A stretch of 64,000 bases of DNA from an uncultured Oxalobacter sp. (GTDB taxonomy: Bacteria; Pseudomonadota; Gammaproteobacteria; Burkholderiales; Burkholderiaceae_D), in assembly GCA_934277985.1 (NCBI GenBank), contig CAKQWF010000006.1, positions 75,245 to 139,244 on the forward strand, given 5' to 3'. The translations under genes were made by a program, and so were the position numbers. The stretch's first letter is position 1, and each line of letters opens with the position of its first letter. Positions 18,643 through 27,648 of the stretch are shown here, piece after piece. The notes beneath the pieces were generated by a model. That model ran no database searches. It was given only the letters and a program-made list of their open reading frames with translations, and was not told the origin of the DNA.

Positions 18643-19269
18643 ATGAAACAAAATAAAGAACCAAGATGGTTAGAATGGGCGAAAGAGCTACAGTTTATAG
18701 CACAGGCGGGATTGACCTATTCAAAGGATGCTTTTGATTTGGAGCGCTTTAAACGTATTCGCGAAATTTCAGCTGAAATTGTTAGCTACCAAACCGAATT
18801 ACCCATAGAAAAAGTAAGGGATTTGTTCTGCAATGAAACAGGGTTCCAAACCCCAAAGCTGGACACACGTGCGGCCATCTTTCAAGACGGTAAAATTCTA
18901 CTAGTTAAAGAAAATAACGGCACTTGGTCATTGCCGGGTGGGTGGGTAGATATTACGGAAACAATCAGGACGAACACAATAAAAGAAGTATTTGAAGAGT
19001 CTGGGTTAGAGGTCGAAGCAGAGCAGATTATTGCGGTTCAAGATCGGAACCTGCATAACTCGCCACCTTATGCATACAATGTCTGCAAGATTTTTGTCTT
19101 GTGCAAAGTAATCGGTGGAAGTTTTAGATCCAATATCGAGACGGTCGAAAGCCGCTATTTTGGATTGAATGAGTTGCCCACTTTGGCAGAAGAAAAGAAT
19201 AGCCTGGAGCAGCTTGCTATGTGCTTTGACGCATATCACGCCACAAACTGGCGAGTTCCATTTGATTAG
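18643..19269 (+). CDS. NUDIX hydrolase with N-terminal NUDIX-associated domain
   Basis: 208 residues from the chosen ATG. The N-terminal 60 residues (RWLEWAKELQFIAQAGLTYSKDAFDLERF) form the helical domain found in ADP-ribose/nucleotide NUDIX proteins. The NUDIX box reads GGWVDITETIRTNTIKEVFEESG with the catalytic glutamates kept, but lysine replaces the usual arginine of REVxEE. Expected to cleave a nucleoside diphosphate linked to another group; substrate unknown. AT-rich, last gene of the element, 67 bp from the right arm repeat. Longer in-frame starts exist, but without better support. Confidence 0.85.
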   Translation: MKQNKEPRWLEWAKELQFIAQAGLTYSKDAFDLERFKRIREISAEIVSYQTELPIEKVRDLFCNETGFQTPKLDTRAAIFQDGKILLVKENNGTWSLPGGWVDITETIRTNTIKEVFEESGLEVEAEQIIAVQDRNLHNSPPYAYNVCKIFVLCKVIGGSFRSNIETVESRYFGLNELPTLAEEKNSLEQLAMCFDAYHATNWRVPFD

Positions 19270-19335
19270 CATGGTTATTCAGAATTTCTTAATAACCGCC
19301 AAGAATTCGCCATTAGACAGGTGGTACCGTTCACG

Positions 19336-19358
19336 TTTGTGTATATATTTGTGCATAT
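19336..19358 (+). repeat. Right arm-type repeat, probable integrase binding site
   Basis: Exact copy of the 23 bp at 8459-8481, same orientation, 46 bp inside attR. See the left copy for reasoning. Confidence 0.6.
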
Positions 19359-19403
19359 TTTTAGAATCCGATTTTGTAAGTTGTTGTTTTATATATACAG
19401 TTT

Positions 19404-19496
19404 GACGCCTCTCATCGCACCAAATCAAATTCCAAAGCCATCCCAAGATGTCTTTTAAGCCGTGTAAATTCAACAGTTTACACGGCTTTTTTTTAT
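19404..19496 (+). repeat. attR: right direct repeat of the integrative element
   Basis: Copy of the tRNA-Thr 3' end and terminator (see 8318-8411). Differences from attL: G for T at 19407, a missing A in the acceptor segment after CTCATC, A for C near 19426, and one extra T in the final T-run. It contains the stop codon and last residues of the convergent DUF4186 gene. Confidence 0.92.
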
Positions 19497-19973
19497 GCCT
19501 GCCAGCATACCTTCACGATGGTGGTCCGCTGTTTGCGGCAAGGCATGTCCGATTTCTTTTCGTATCCATGCCATGATGAGATTGACGATGTACTGTTGTT
19601 GTTCTTCTGTCAGTGCGTTACCGGGTTCGATATCGTGCCATTTCGAGAGACATTTCCGGCAGCAGGTACCTGTGGCGTGTTGCGCGATGAAAACAGGGTG
19701 ACCGCGCATGGGGGTCTGTTTGCCGTCATTGGAAATATGGGCAGGTGCAAGACGGAGACGGATGAAGTCACAGGCATGCCGGACGATCGTATCCAGTCCT
19801 TTTTCATCGATATACCGGCGTTGCTGTTTTCGCAAGTGAAAGCTTGCACGGAAATGTGAACGGGAAAGAGCTTCCAGTTTTTCGCAGATTCGCCCGGATT
19901 CATCCGGAGTGGGTAAATTGCAAGAAGCGGTTGTCCGTGATATTGCCGGACAGTCGTTTTCCCAGAAGTCCAT
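19470..19973 (-). CDS. DUF4186 family protein
   Basis: 167 residues of a conserved uncharacterised family. Motifs seen: FRASFHLRKQQRRYIDEKG, THACDF-like HACDFIRLRLAPA, then NDGKQTPMRGHPVFIAQHATGTCCRKCLSKWH, with cysteine/histidine residues that could bind metal. The start at 19973 fits the family N-terminus (MDFWEND); an ATG at 20006 is an alternative, and neither has a strong ribosome site. The last codons and stop lie inside attR, so the insertion restored rather than cut the gene. Downstream of trmO, same strand. Confidence 0.8.
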   Translation of the reverse strand: MDFWENDCPAISRTTASCNLPTPDESGRICEKLEALSRSHFRASFHLRKQQRRYIDEKGLDTIVRHACDFIRLRLAPAHISNDGKQTPMRGHPVFIAQHATGTCCRKCLSKWHDIEPGNALTEEQQQYIVNLIMAWIRKEIGHALPQTADHHREGMLAGIKKSRVNC

Positions 19974-20146
19974 CTGGATATTTTTCGTTTTTTGTGTGGA
20001 TATCATGCTGTGGGTTGGCTGTATCGGACATATCCGGCAGGAAAGTGCTGCCGTCGGGGAAGATGGCAGGTGTTTTGCGAATTGTACGGGAGCCGGAACG
20101 GGCAGAAGGAATTGCCGGATATGAACATGGAAATGCAAGGCGCCGT

Positions 20147-20674
20147 TTATCGTTTTGCGGGTTTGTACTGGCGGCGTCCGCGGGTGAAAGCGGTTTGTTC
20201 ATCCACTTCGTCAAGCCAGCCGCTGCGGGTTGCGAGAATATGATCGAACCGTGCGGCATACGGTTTGATGTCGAGCACGGGCGTACCGTCGAGTATATCA
20301 ACGCCCCGAATGGACAACATATTGCCGTTTACGCCCAGCAATTCGACGATACTCAGACCGATGGCGTTGGGACGCAGGGGCGTACGTGTGGCGAATATGC
20401 CATGTTCGACATCCTGCAAAAAAGGTTTGACCACCAGTTTTGGCGTACCGGCACGATGCAGATGGTATATGAGATAAAGATGGGAAAAGCCTTCGATATC
20501 TTTGAGGCCGGTGGTATAGGGTGGAAATACTTCCAGTATTCCCTGACAGTCCTGTGCGAATACGGGTTGTGCAGGTGTTTGCTGTGCAATGGCGTGTTCG
20601 CTGTGGATGATACCGATCGGCGAATAGGAAATGGTCTCCGGTATCGGACCGGATTGACGTTTTTTTTCTGTCAT
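20147..20674 (-). CDS. trmO: tRNA (adenine(37)-N6)-methyltransferase
   Basis: 175 residues of the TrmO/TsaA beta-barrel family that methylates N6 of t6A37 in tRNA-Thr(GGU) using AdoMet. Family motifs: ISYSPIGIIHSE at the N-terminus, LEVFPPYTTGLKDIEGFSHLYLIYHLHRAG, FATRTPLRPNAIGLSIVELLG and GVDILDGTPVLDIKPY. The ATG at 20674 gives the usual length; an in-frame upstream extension of 72 codons has no family match. Divergent from the gene at 20911. Confidence 0.93.
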   Translation of the reverse strand: MTEKKRQSGPIPETISYSPIGIIHSEHAIAQQTPAQPVFAQDCQGILEVFPPYTTGLKDIEGFSHLYLIYHLHRAGTPKLVVKPFLQDVEHGIFATRTPLRPNAIGLSIVELLGVNGNMLSIRGVDILDGTPVLDIKPYAARFDHILATRSGWLDEVDEQTAFTRGRRQYKPAKR

Positions 20675-20910
20675 GGTGCTATGTTCCGGGTAAGATAATG
20701 CGGATATTACACCGCGCGGCGATATTTTCCATCCGGAAAACGGGCATGATCCGGACAGGTCGGCTTGTCGGGAAACGGTATTTCCTGCCGATTTGCGGAT
20801 GAAGCTGGCAGATTCAAAGTATAATCGCAATTCTGACCGGCAAAATGGCGAGTGTCGATAAGGGGTAGTAATCGGTCGGACTGTCTTCATTCGTTTACGT
20901 AGAGATTGGT

Positions 20911-21405
20911 ATGGTTAAACAGGCGCAGGAACGGGTTTGTCAGGATTGCGGAAAATCTTTTGTCGGCAATCCGCGTGCGCGGTATTGTCCGCAATGTCGG
21001 GAACTCAGAAGATCGGGAACCAGTTATGTACAGGCGCAGCAGAGCAAGCCGGGTCCGCTCAAGCGTCTGGGAAGCAAGATCGAGCCGATCAAGCGCTACC
21101 TGTCTTTCTGGCGACTGGTGATACTGAACGTCATTTTTCTGGCGATCGGGTTCGCCTGTGCATGGTATCTGCACAATCAGCCGTTCAGTTATGAAACGCA
21201 ACAGACACTGGAAGCCTTTGCACCGACCAATCTGGCATTGACGGCCCTGCTTGTCTGGGGAAGCGCCATGCGCTTTTTCTACTGGTACAAGGACAAAAAG
21301 ACCGACAATCCGTTCTGGCGTGAAAATTACTGGAAACAGTTGGTGGCATGGCTCGGTGGCATTATCTTTACGGAATGCTGGTCGATGTTTTTCCTGCTGA
21401 CCTGA
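20911..21405 (+). CDS. Zinc-ribbon membrane protein of unknown function
   Basis: 164 residues. The N-terminus is a treble-cysteine zinc ribbon (CQDCGKSFVGNPRARYCPQC, residues 10-29). Three hydrophobic helices follow: LVILNVIFLAIGFACAWYL, LALTALLVWGSAMRFFYW, and LVAWLGGIIFTECWSMFFLL. It is probably an inner-membrane protein with a cytoplasmic zinc knuckle. No known function. Ends before a strong terminator. Confidence 0.75.
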   Translation: MVKQAQERVCQDCGKSFVGNPRARYCPQCRELRRSGTSYVQAQQSKPGPLKRLGSKIEPIKRYLSFWRLVILNVIFLAIGFACAWYLHNQPFSYETQQTLEAFAPTNLALTALLVWGSAMRFFYWYKDKKTDNPFWRENYWKQLVAWLGGIIFTECWSMFFLLT

Positions 21406-21424
21406 TATTCGTACGGTCCTTCGG

Positions 21425-21456
21425 ACGGCTGACGCAATGCGTCAGCCGTTTTTTTT
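21425..21456 (+). terminator. Intrinsic terminator
   Basis: Perfect 11-bp stem ACGGCTGACGC / GCGTCAGCCGT with a 3-nt loop and seven T. Ends the zinc-ribbon gene and insulates the ptx operon. Confidence 0.92.
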
Positions 21457-21463
21457 GCCTGTC

Positions 21464-21485
21464 AGGTCATCGGGTTGTCATATGG
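21464..21485 (+). promoter_or_regulatory. Candidate Pho box upstream of ptxABCD
   Basis: AGGTCAT-CGGG-TTGTCAT-ATGG: two 7-bp half sites resembling CTGTCAT (5/7 and 6/7) in an 11-bp direct repeat, the spacing used by PhoB. It lies 73 bp before the ptxA start and just after the upstream terminator. Phosphate-starvation control of phosphite uptake is known in other bacteria; here it is inferred. Confidence 0.5.
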
Positions 21486-21553
21486 CCTGAATAACATGGT
21501 CTGCATCAATCGGTTCATTTGCGAAAGCAACATCGAATGGAGTACATCAGATC

Positions 21554-22345
21554 ATGATTCAGCTGGAAAATGTATCTGTCCGCTATGGTGATACGGTAGC
21601 CTTGCATCCGGTATCGCTGACGATTCCGGACGGCCAGTTTACGGTATTGCTGGGGCCTTCAGGTGCCGGTAAATCCACTTTTTTGAGATGTTTCAATCTC
21701 ATGAGCTGTCTCGACAGCGGCGAGCTTCGCGTTTCCGGATTCGCCGGAAACTGGAATAGCAAAAATCTGCAACGGCTCCGACGCCAGACCGGCATGATTT
21801 TCCAGCAGCATCAGTTGATCGGAAGGCGGACCGCATTGCAAAACGTCTTGATGGGACGTCTGGGTTATCACTCCGTTTTCCGTTCAATTTTTCCCTTGTC
21901 CGTACAGGAACAGGAACTCGGCCTGCGAAGTCTCCGGCGTGTCGGATTGCTGGACAAGGCACTTTGTCGTGTGGATGAGTTAAGCGGTGGCCAGCAGCAA
22001 AGGGTCGGTATCGCCAGGGTATTGACGCAGCAACCAAGAACTATTCTGGCTGACGAGCCAGTCGCCAGTCTTGATCCGGCGACAGCGGAGAAAGTGATGG
22101 ATTTGATCCATTCGGTTTGCAGGGAGGACGGCATCACGGCGGTGGTCAGTCTCCATCAGGTCGATCTGGCCAGAAAGTATGCCAATCGTATTGTCGGAAT
22201 GTCCGCAGGCAGGATCGTTTTCGATGGTGTGCCTGCCGATCTGACGCAGCCGAAAGTCGATGAATTGTACCGGAACCAGCCGGATGTCCGGCAAACGGCA
22301 AGGCAGGGCCGGGTGGTGAATTTTCCTGTTCCATTGGCAAGTTAA
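21554..22345 (+). CDS. ptxA: Phosphite/phosphonate ABC transporter ATPase
   Basis: 263-residue ATP-binding subunit of the PhnC/PtxA family. Walker A is GPSGAGKST at residues 34-42, the Q-loop lies in FQQHQLIGRRTALQNVLMGRLG, the signature is LSGGQQQRVGIARVL, and Walker B is ILADEPVASLDP. It drives import of phosphite or phosphonate with the next two gene products. Named ptxA rather than phnC because the fourth gene is a phosphite dehydrogenase; the sequence alone does not separate the two. First gene of a tight operon (9 bp to ptxB). Confidence 0.9.
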   Translation: MIQLENVSVRYGDTVALHPVSLTIPDGQFTVLLGPSGAGKSTFLRCFNLMSCLDSGELRVSGFAGNWNSKNLQRLRRQTGMIFQQHQLIGRRTALQNVLMGRLGYHSVFRSIFPLSVQEQELGLRSLRRVGLLDKALCRVDELSGGQQQRVGIARVLTQQPRTILADEPVASLDPATAEKVMDLIHSVCREDGITAVVSLHQVDLARKYANRIVGMSAGRIVFDGVPADLTQPKVDELYRNQPDVRQTARQGRVVNFPVPLAS

Positions 22346-23212
<867 letters not shown>

Positions 23213-23227
23213 AGGGCGGGTTTCATC

Positions 23228-24031
23228 ATGACGGTTTCTGCTGAATTTGACGCTGTCTTGTCGGTGCAACGCAGGGTCTGGAGAAAATCCATGATGACGA
23301 TGGCAGTGCTTGCCATCGTCCTGGCAGGGTGTTGCCATTATGCCGGTTTGTTCGATGCCGAACGGCTGGCGGACGGTATCCCCAGTCTGGTCACTCTGGT
23401 GACGGAAATGTTTCCGCCGGATTTTTCACAACTGAAGAACTGGATAGGACCGTTGACCGATACGCTGGCCATGAGTGTTGCCGGAACGGCGATCGCCGTG
23501 ATTTTGTCGGTGCCGCTGGGTGTACTGGCTGCAAGAAATACCAGTCCGAATCCCGTTGTTTTCCATTTGTGCAGAGGCTTGCTTAACGGATTGCGTTCGA
23601 TTCCGGAGCTGATTATGGGAATCGTGTTCGTGGCGGCGGTCGGGTTCGGCGCGCTGCCGGGAGTGTTGGCGCTGGCATTTCATTCCGTCGGTATGGTGGC
23701 CAAGTTTTTCGCCGAATCCATCGAACATGTCGATCCGGCGCCGGTACAGGCGGCGAAGGCGGCCGGATGCAGTCCCTTGCAGGTCATCATCCACGGCATC
23801 TTCCCTCAGGTTTTCCCGCAAATGGCCGATACCGCCATTTATCGCTGGGAATACAACTTCCGTGCTTCTACCGTCATGGGGATGGTCGGGGCTGGCGGTA
23901 TCGGTTTCGAACTGATCGGCTCGTTGCGGATTATGCAGTATCAGGAAGTATCGGCCATTCTGATCGTGATTTTGCTGATGGTGACGATCGTCGATGCTTT
24001 CAGTTCATGGCTGCGCAAGAAAACACAATAA
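23228..24031 (+). CDS. ptxC: Phosphite/phosphonate ABC transporter permease
   Basis: 267-residue inner-membrane permease of the PhnE/PtxC family with about six hydrophobic helices. The cytoplasmic coupling loop ESIEHVDPAPVQAAKAAGCSPLQVIIHGIFPQVFP is the conserved EAA-type motif, followed by YRWEYNFRASTVMGMVGAGGIGFEL, characteristic of PhnE. Third gene of the operon, 15 bp after ptxB and 13 bp before ptxD. Confidence 0.9.
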   Translation: MTVSAEFDAVLSVQRRVWRKSMMTMAVLAIVLAGCCHYAGLFDAERLADGIPSLVTLVTEMFPPDFSQLKNWIGPLTDTLAMSVAGTAIAVILSVPLGVLAARNTSPNPVVFHLCRGLLNGLRSIPELIMGIVFVAAVGFGALPGVLALAFHSVGMVAKFFAESIEHVDPAPVQAAKAAGCSPLQVIIHGIFPQVFPQMADTAIYRWEYNFRASTVMGMVGAGGIGFELIGSLRIMQYQEVSAILIVILLMVTIVDAFSSWLRKKTQ

Positions 24032-24044
24032 TCGAAGGTAAAAA

Positions 24045-25043
24045 ATGAACAAACCGAAAGTTGTACTGACCCATTGGGTGCATCCTGAAACAATCGAACT
24101 GCTACGTCAGAAGACAGAAGTGATCGTCAATCCCGGAAAAGGAACGCTTTCCAGAGAAGCGCTGCTGGAAAAAATGAAGGATGCCGATGCCATGATGGCA
24201 TTTATGCCGGATTGTGTTGACGAGGCATTTTTGCAGGCATGCCCGAGACTGAAAGTGATCGGCGCTGCCCTGAAAGGGTATGACAATTTCGATGTGGCTG
24301 CGTGTACACGTCACAAGGTATGGCTGACGATTGCACCGGATTTGCTGACGGTCCCGACTGCCGAACTTGCCGTCGGCCTCATGTTGGCCATAACACGCAA
24401 TATGCTGGAAGGCGATCGCCATATCCGCAGCGGACAATTTGCCGGGTGGCGTCCCGAACTGTATGGAACCGGTCTTTTCGGACGAACGGCCGGTATCGTC
24501 GGTATGGGGCGGGTTGGGCGTGCGGTTGCCGAGCGGCTAAAGGGGTTCGGCATGAATTTGCTCTATACCGATCAGGTGGCCTTGTCTGCCGACGAGGAAA
24601 ACCGGCTGGGTTTGCAACACACGGATTTCCATACATTGCTTAAGGACAGCGATATGGTCATACCGTTATTGCCGCTGACTGCGGAAACATGTCATCTGTT
24701 CGACGACCAGGTACTGTCCGAAATGAAGCGTGGGGCATATCTGGTGAATGTCTGTCGTGGATCGGTCGTGGATGAGATGGCCGTCGTTGAAGCGCTTGAC
24801 AATGGACAGCTTGCCGGATACGCGGCGGATGTATTCGAAATGGAAGACTGGATTCGTGCGAGCCGGCGTCGCCACATTCCGGAAAAACTGCTGGCGAATA
24901 CCGCGCAGACATTTTTTACGCCGCATCTGGGCTCTGCAGTCCGGGATGTCAGAATGGCGATCGAGCGTTATTGCGCCAACAGTATCTTGCAGGCGCTGGC
25001 CGGCGAAATACCGGATGGCCATGTCAATGACATAGCCGGTTGA
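24045..25043 (+). CDS. ptxD: NAD-dependent phosphite dehydrogenase
   Basis: 332-residue D-2-hydroxyacid dehydrogenase closely resembling Pseudomonas stutzeri PtxD ([64 protein letters not shown]). PtxD oxidises phosphite to phosphate with NAD. Residues matching the PtxD catalytic set are K77 (GAALKGYDN), R238, E267, H294 and R300. The Rossmann motif is GMGRVG (153-158), and D176 after the second strand predicts NAD rather than NADP. Position as last gene of a ptxABC-like transporter operon supports the assignment. No LysR regulator (ptxE) is adjacent. Followed by a strong terminator. Confidence 0.92.
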   Translation: MNKPKVVLTHWVHPETIELLRQKTEVIVNPGKGTLSREALLEKMKDADAMMAFMPDCVDEAFLQACPRLKVIGAALKGYDNFDVAACTRHKVWLTIAPDLLTVPTAELAVGLMLAITRNMLEGDRHIRSGQFAGWRPELYGTGLFGRTAGIVGMGRVGRAVAERLKGFGMNLLYTDQVALSADEENRLGLQHTDFHTLLKDSDMVIPLLPLTAETCHLFDDQVLSEMKRGAYLVNVCRGSVVDEMAVVEALDNGQLAGYAADVFEMEDWIRASRRRHIPEKLLANTAQTFFTPHLGSAVRDVRMAIERYCANSILQALAGEIPDGHVNDIAG

Positions 25044-25059
25044 AAACGTACATGAATGA

Positions 25060-25088
25060 AAAAGGACAGCGTTTTGCTGTCCTTTTTC
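25060..25088. terminator. Bidirectional terminator after ptxD
   Basis: AAAAGGACAGC / GCTGTCCTTTT, 11-bp stem, 5-nt loop, T-rich on both strands; serves convergent ptxD and the UPF0149 gene. Confidence 0.9.
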
Positions 25089-25093
25089 ATGTT

Positions 25094-25753
25094 TCAGTGC
25101 AGTGAGGATGTCTGCCGGTTTTTTTCGCGGGCTTCCTCGAAATGTTCGTAAATCCGCGGCAGGTTGGAAATCATCTTGGTGACCAGTTCTTCGCGTTCTT
25201 CCGCCGGAATGGGCTGGCAACCGGAAATTTCCGGGATGTATTCGGAGTACAGCGTCAGAACCGGGGTCAGCAAGCCTTCCTGATTCTGCTTGCCGTCTTC
25301 GACCATTTCTTTCCAGCTGTCGCGGCGCATGTCCATTCCCAGAATGAAACCGTATGCCCATTCGTTGGCGCTGCATTTGCCATCCGGATCGGCGTACAGG
25401 AACGGATAGTATTCATCATTGCGCTTGAGGACGGAATCGATATGTTCCCAGTGCTGGGCGAGCGCCCCCATAATCTGGTCGGATTCTTCCTGGCTTTTGA
25501 ATTCAGGCATTTTGCCGCCGAAGATAACGGGAAGATATTCTTCGGCATGAACAGGAGACGGACTGGTAATCAGTGCGCACAGAAAACCGTCCAGCACTTC
25601 CATGTGCATGGCGTTCTGGGCCGCATGGGAATCCAGATAATGTTCCAGTGCGTCAAGCTGCTGGTTGGAAAGTTTGGGAGACGCTTCCTTGTGGTTCAGA
25701 AAATCATCAAGAGCCTTGAGCATGGATTCGGTATCGTTTTCGTTATCGGACAT
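25094..25753 (-). CDS. UPF0149 (YecA/YgfB) family protein
   Basis: 219 residues from the ATG at 25753. Family features: NQQLDALEHYLDSH, MEVLDGFLCALITSPSPV, EEYLPVIFGG, the FLYADPDGKCSANEWAYGFILGMDMR stretch, and AEEREELVTKM. Soluble, acidic. The C-terminal SEC-C-like zinc motif present in some YecA proteins is absent. Function of the family is not established. In-frame codons upstream lack family similarity. Confidence 0.85.
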   Translation of the reverse strand: MSDNENDTESMLKALDDFLNHKEASPKLSNQQLDALEHYLDSHAAQNAMHMEVLDGFLCALITSPSPVHAEEYLPVIFGGKMPEFKSQEESDQIMGALAQHWEHIDSVLKRNDEYYPFLYADPDGKCSANEWAYGFILGMDMRRDSWKEMVEDGKQNQEGLLTPVLTLYSEYIPEISGCQPIPAEEREELVTKMISNLPRIYEHFEEAREKNRQTSSLH

Positions 25754-25977
25754 AGGGCAGCAAAGTGAAGTTAAAAGAATGAAAAAACAACCATACTGGC
25801 GGCTAGTATAACAATAGTTCCGCCAGCCTTGTACACATGCTTGTGCCTGATGATTAAATACGGCATGCCTGTCCGAAGTCAAGGAACGCCGGTTCATTAT
25901 GGCTATGCTTTATCCGGAAACAGCACGGTTTGCCGGAAAACGGAACCGTTTTTTTGACGATATTTCAGGGAGACAAT

Positions 25978-26406
25978 ATGAAACGTACAGGATCGGCCGT
26001 CTGGTCAGGTGGCATAAAGGATGGAAAAGGAACGTTGACGACGGAAAGCGAAACCTTGTCGAAGACACCTTATTCTTTTTCGGCACGCTTCAAAAATGCC
26101 GCGGGCACCAACCCGGAAGAATTGATTGCGGCAGCCCATGCAGGCTGTTTCACGATGGATTTATCAGGACGGCTCGAAGCACGTGGCATGAAGGCAGAAG
26201 AAATCCGGACTATGGCGACACTGGAAATGGACAGAACGGAAAAAGGATTTTCCATCACACATATCCATCTGGACGTCCATGCACGTATTCCCGGCGGAGA
26301 TGCGGATATCTTCAGGACGGAAGCCTTTCATGCGAAAGAAAATTGTCCTGTTTCGCGTGTGCTCAATACCGATATTTCCGTAGTGACGACGCTGGACATG
26401 ATTTGA
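25978..26406 (+). CDS. osmC: OsmC-family peroxiredoxin
   Basis: 142 residues. OsmC proteins reduce organic hydroperoxides with two cysteines. The family start MKRTGSAVWSGGIKDGKGTL, NPEELIAAAHAGCFTMDLS (peroxidatic cysteine) and HAKENCPVSRVL (resolving cysteine) are all present. Start chosen from CAGGGAGAC 6 bp upstream. Useful for an obligate anaerobe meeting oxidants. Single gene, convergent with a lipoprotein gene across a shared terminator. Confidence 0.93.
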   Translation: MKRTGSAVWSGGIKDGKGTLTTESETLSKTPYSFSARFKNAAGTNPEELIAAAHAGCFTMDLSGRLEARGMKAEEIRTMATLEMDRTEKGFSITHIHLDVHARIPGGDADIFRTEAFHAKENCPVSRVLNTDISVVTTLDMI

Positions 26407-26410
26407 GGAC

Positions 26411-26450
26411 AAAAAACGGCCGGGCGGTTTTCGATACGCCCGGCCGTTTT
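26411..26450. terminator. Bidirectional terminator after osmC
   Basis: AAAACGGCCGGGCG / CGCCCGGCCGTTTT, 14-bp stem and 10-nt loop, flanked by A and T runs on both sides; abuts the stop codon of the convergent lipoprotein gene. Confidence 0.92.
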
Positions 26451-26975
26451 CTATTTTTCGGGAACGACATATTTTGCCGGTGGCGGCGTTTGTGTATTTG
26501 GGGGCGGGCCGTAAGTGGCAGGTTTGGGAGCGCTGTTGTTTTGTGAATAGGTCGTTGTGACCGGAATGCTGTGACCTTTTGCATACATGCATTGCTGATA
26601 GGCGTTATCGTAACGGATTTGTGCCTGATAGCTTGTCGTGCTGCCGGATGCAGCACCGGTCGCGCCACCCAGTACCAGACCGACACCGGCACCGACTGCA
26701 GCACCGTTGCCGCCGTCGATCAGCGCGCCCGATGCCGCGCCGAGCGCTGTTCCCAATGCAGCGGTCTTGACTCCGCTGTCGATAGCGACATCATTGGTAT
26801 TGGTTCCGGTTTGCATGGATGCATACTGACGGCAAAACATGTCGTCGGTATGGAATTGTTCCAGGGTTTTGCCGTTGCCGGGCAATACCATGACATTCGG
26901 ACCGGATGGCATCGAAGAGCATGCCGCCAGAGCGAGCGGCAGCAGGAGCAGGGCATATTTGGATCGGTAAAACAT
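26451..26975 (-). CDS. Glycine-zipper lipoprotein
   Basis: 174 residues from the ATG at 26975 (TGGAG 7 bp upstream). A lipobox LAAC follows a hydrophobic signal (YALLLLPLALAAC), so it is acylated and probably sits in the outer membrane. The middle is a glycine-zipper region of the YMGG type (TAALGTALGAASGALIDGG, GAAVGAGVGLVLGGATGAASG), followed by YDNAYQQCMYAKGH and a proline-rich tail. Similar proteins have envelope-stability roles; function here unknown. Confidence 0.85.
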   Translation of the reverse strand: MFYRSKYALLLLPLALAACSSMPSGPNVMVLPGNGKTLEQFHTDDMFCRQYASMQTGTNTNDVAIDSGVKTAALGTALGAASGALIDGGNGAAVGAGVGLVLGGATGAASGSTTSYQAQIRYDNAYQQCMYAKGHSIPVTTTYSQNNSAPKPATYGPPPNTQTPPPAKYVVPEK

Positions 26976-27017
26976 TTTCATACTCCATTCCGGAAAAAAC
27001 GGCGGTTTGATACAAGT

Positions 27018-27455
27018 TTACAGGGCTTCCTGTGGGAACGGGATCACCTTTTGCCAGTTGACATTGCATTTTTGTACATAGGGATAATAACCTTTGGGAT
27101 TTTTGCAGTAATACCAGTATTGTCCGGCATCGCTATTTTCGTTTTTTTCGATATACCGGGTCGGCGACGACTGGATCACGATGGTCTGTGACGGATAGGG
27201 GTAATACGGACCATATGGATAATAGGAGTAATATGGCGTATATGCCGGATATGACCACAGCGGCCCGCCGAATACGAAACCGAACGAGGTATGTGAAGTA
27301 TGGTGATGACGCGGAGGCGGTGGCGGCGGTCTGCGTGGCGGGGGCCGGTGTCCTCTGCCGCCGGAAGGTCGTGGCGGCGGACGCCTGTCGGCCATGGCAT
27401 CCGTCATGCCGTACAGCAAGATGATGGAAAGCAGAAAAAGGATAGAACGCTTCAT
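27018..27455 (-). CDS. Exported proline/tyrosine-rich protein
   Basis: 145 residues. Signal peptide KRSILFLLSIILLYGMTDAMA, then a basic proline-rich segment (RPPPRPSGGRGHRPPPRR), a histidine run, and a tyrosine/proline-rich stretch (YPAYTPYYSYYPYGPYYPYP). The C-terminal 45 residues (YWYYCKNPKGYYPYVQKC) match a cysteine-containing motif seen in small envelope proteins of Burkholderiales. AGAGGTG lies before the ATG at 27455. Same orientation as the downstream lipoprotein, 42 bp apart; probably co-transcribed. Confidence 0.75.
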   Translation of the reverse strand: MKRSILFLLSIILLYGMTDAMADRRPPPRPSGGRGHRPPPRRPPPPPPRHHHTSHTSFGFVFGGPLWSYPAYTPYYSYYPYGPYYPYPSQTIVIQSSPTRYIEKNENSDAGQYWYYCKNPKGYYPYVQKCNVNWQKVIPFPQEAL

Positions 27456-27648
27456 GGGAGCACCTCTTTCCATTACGATCGGAATTTTTCAGGACAATCC
27501 GTGAATGATTTCATTATCCGCCGTTTGCAGTGAAAATACAGTCATGAAAGACTTTGTAACAAAATGGGAAAACGTGGGCAGTGACGGTAAACAATACCGG
27601 TATGGAAGCCCATATGAAAACGGGGATCGCCTCTGAGTCGGGGATATC

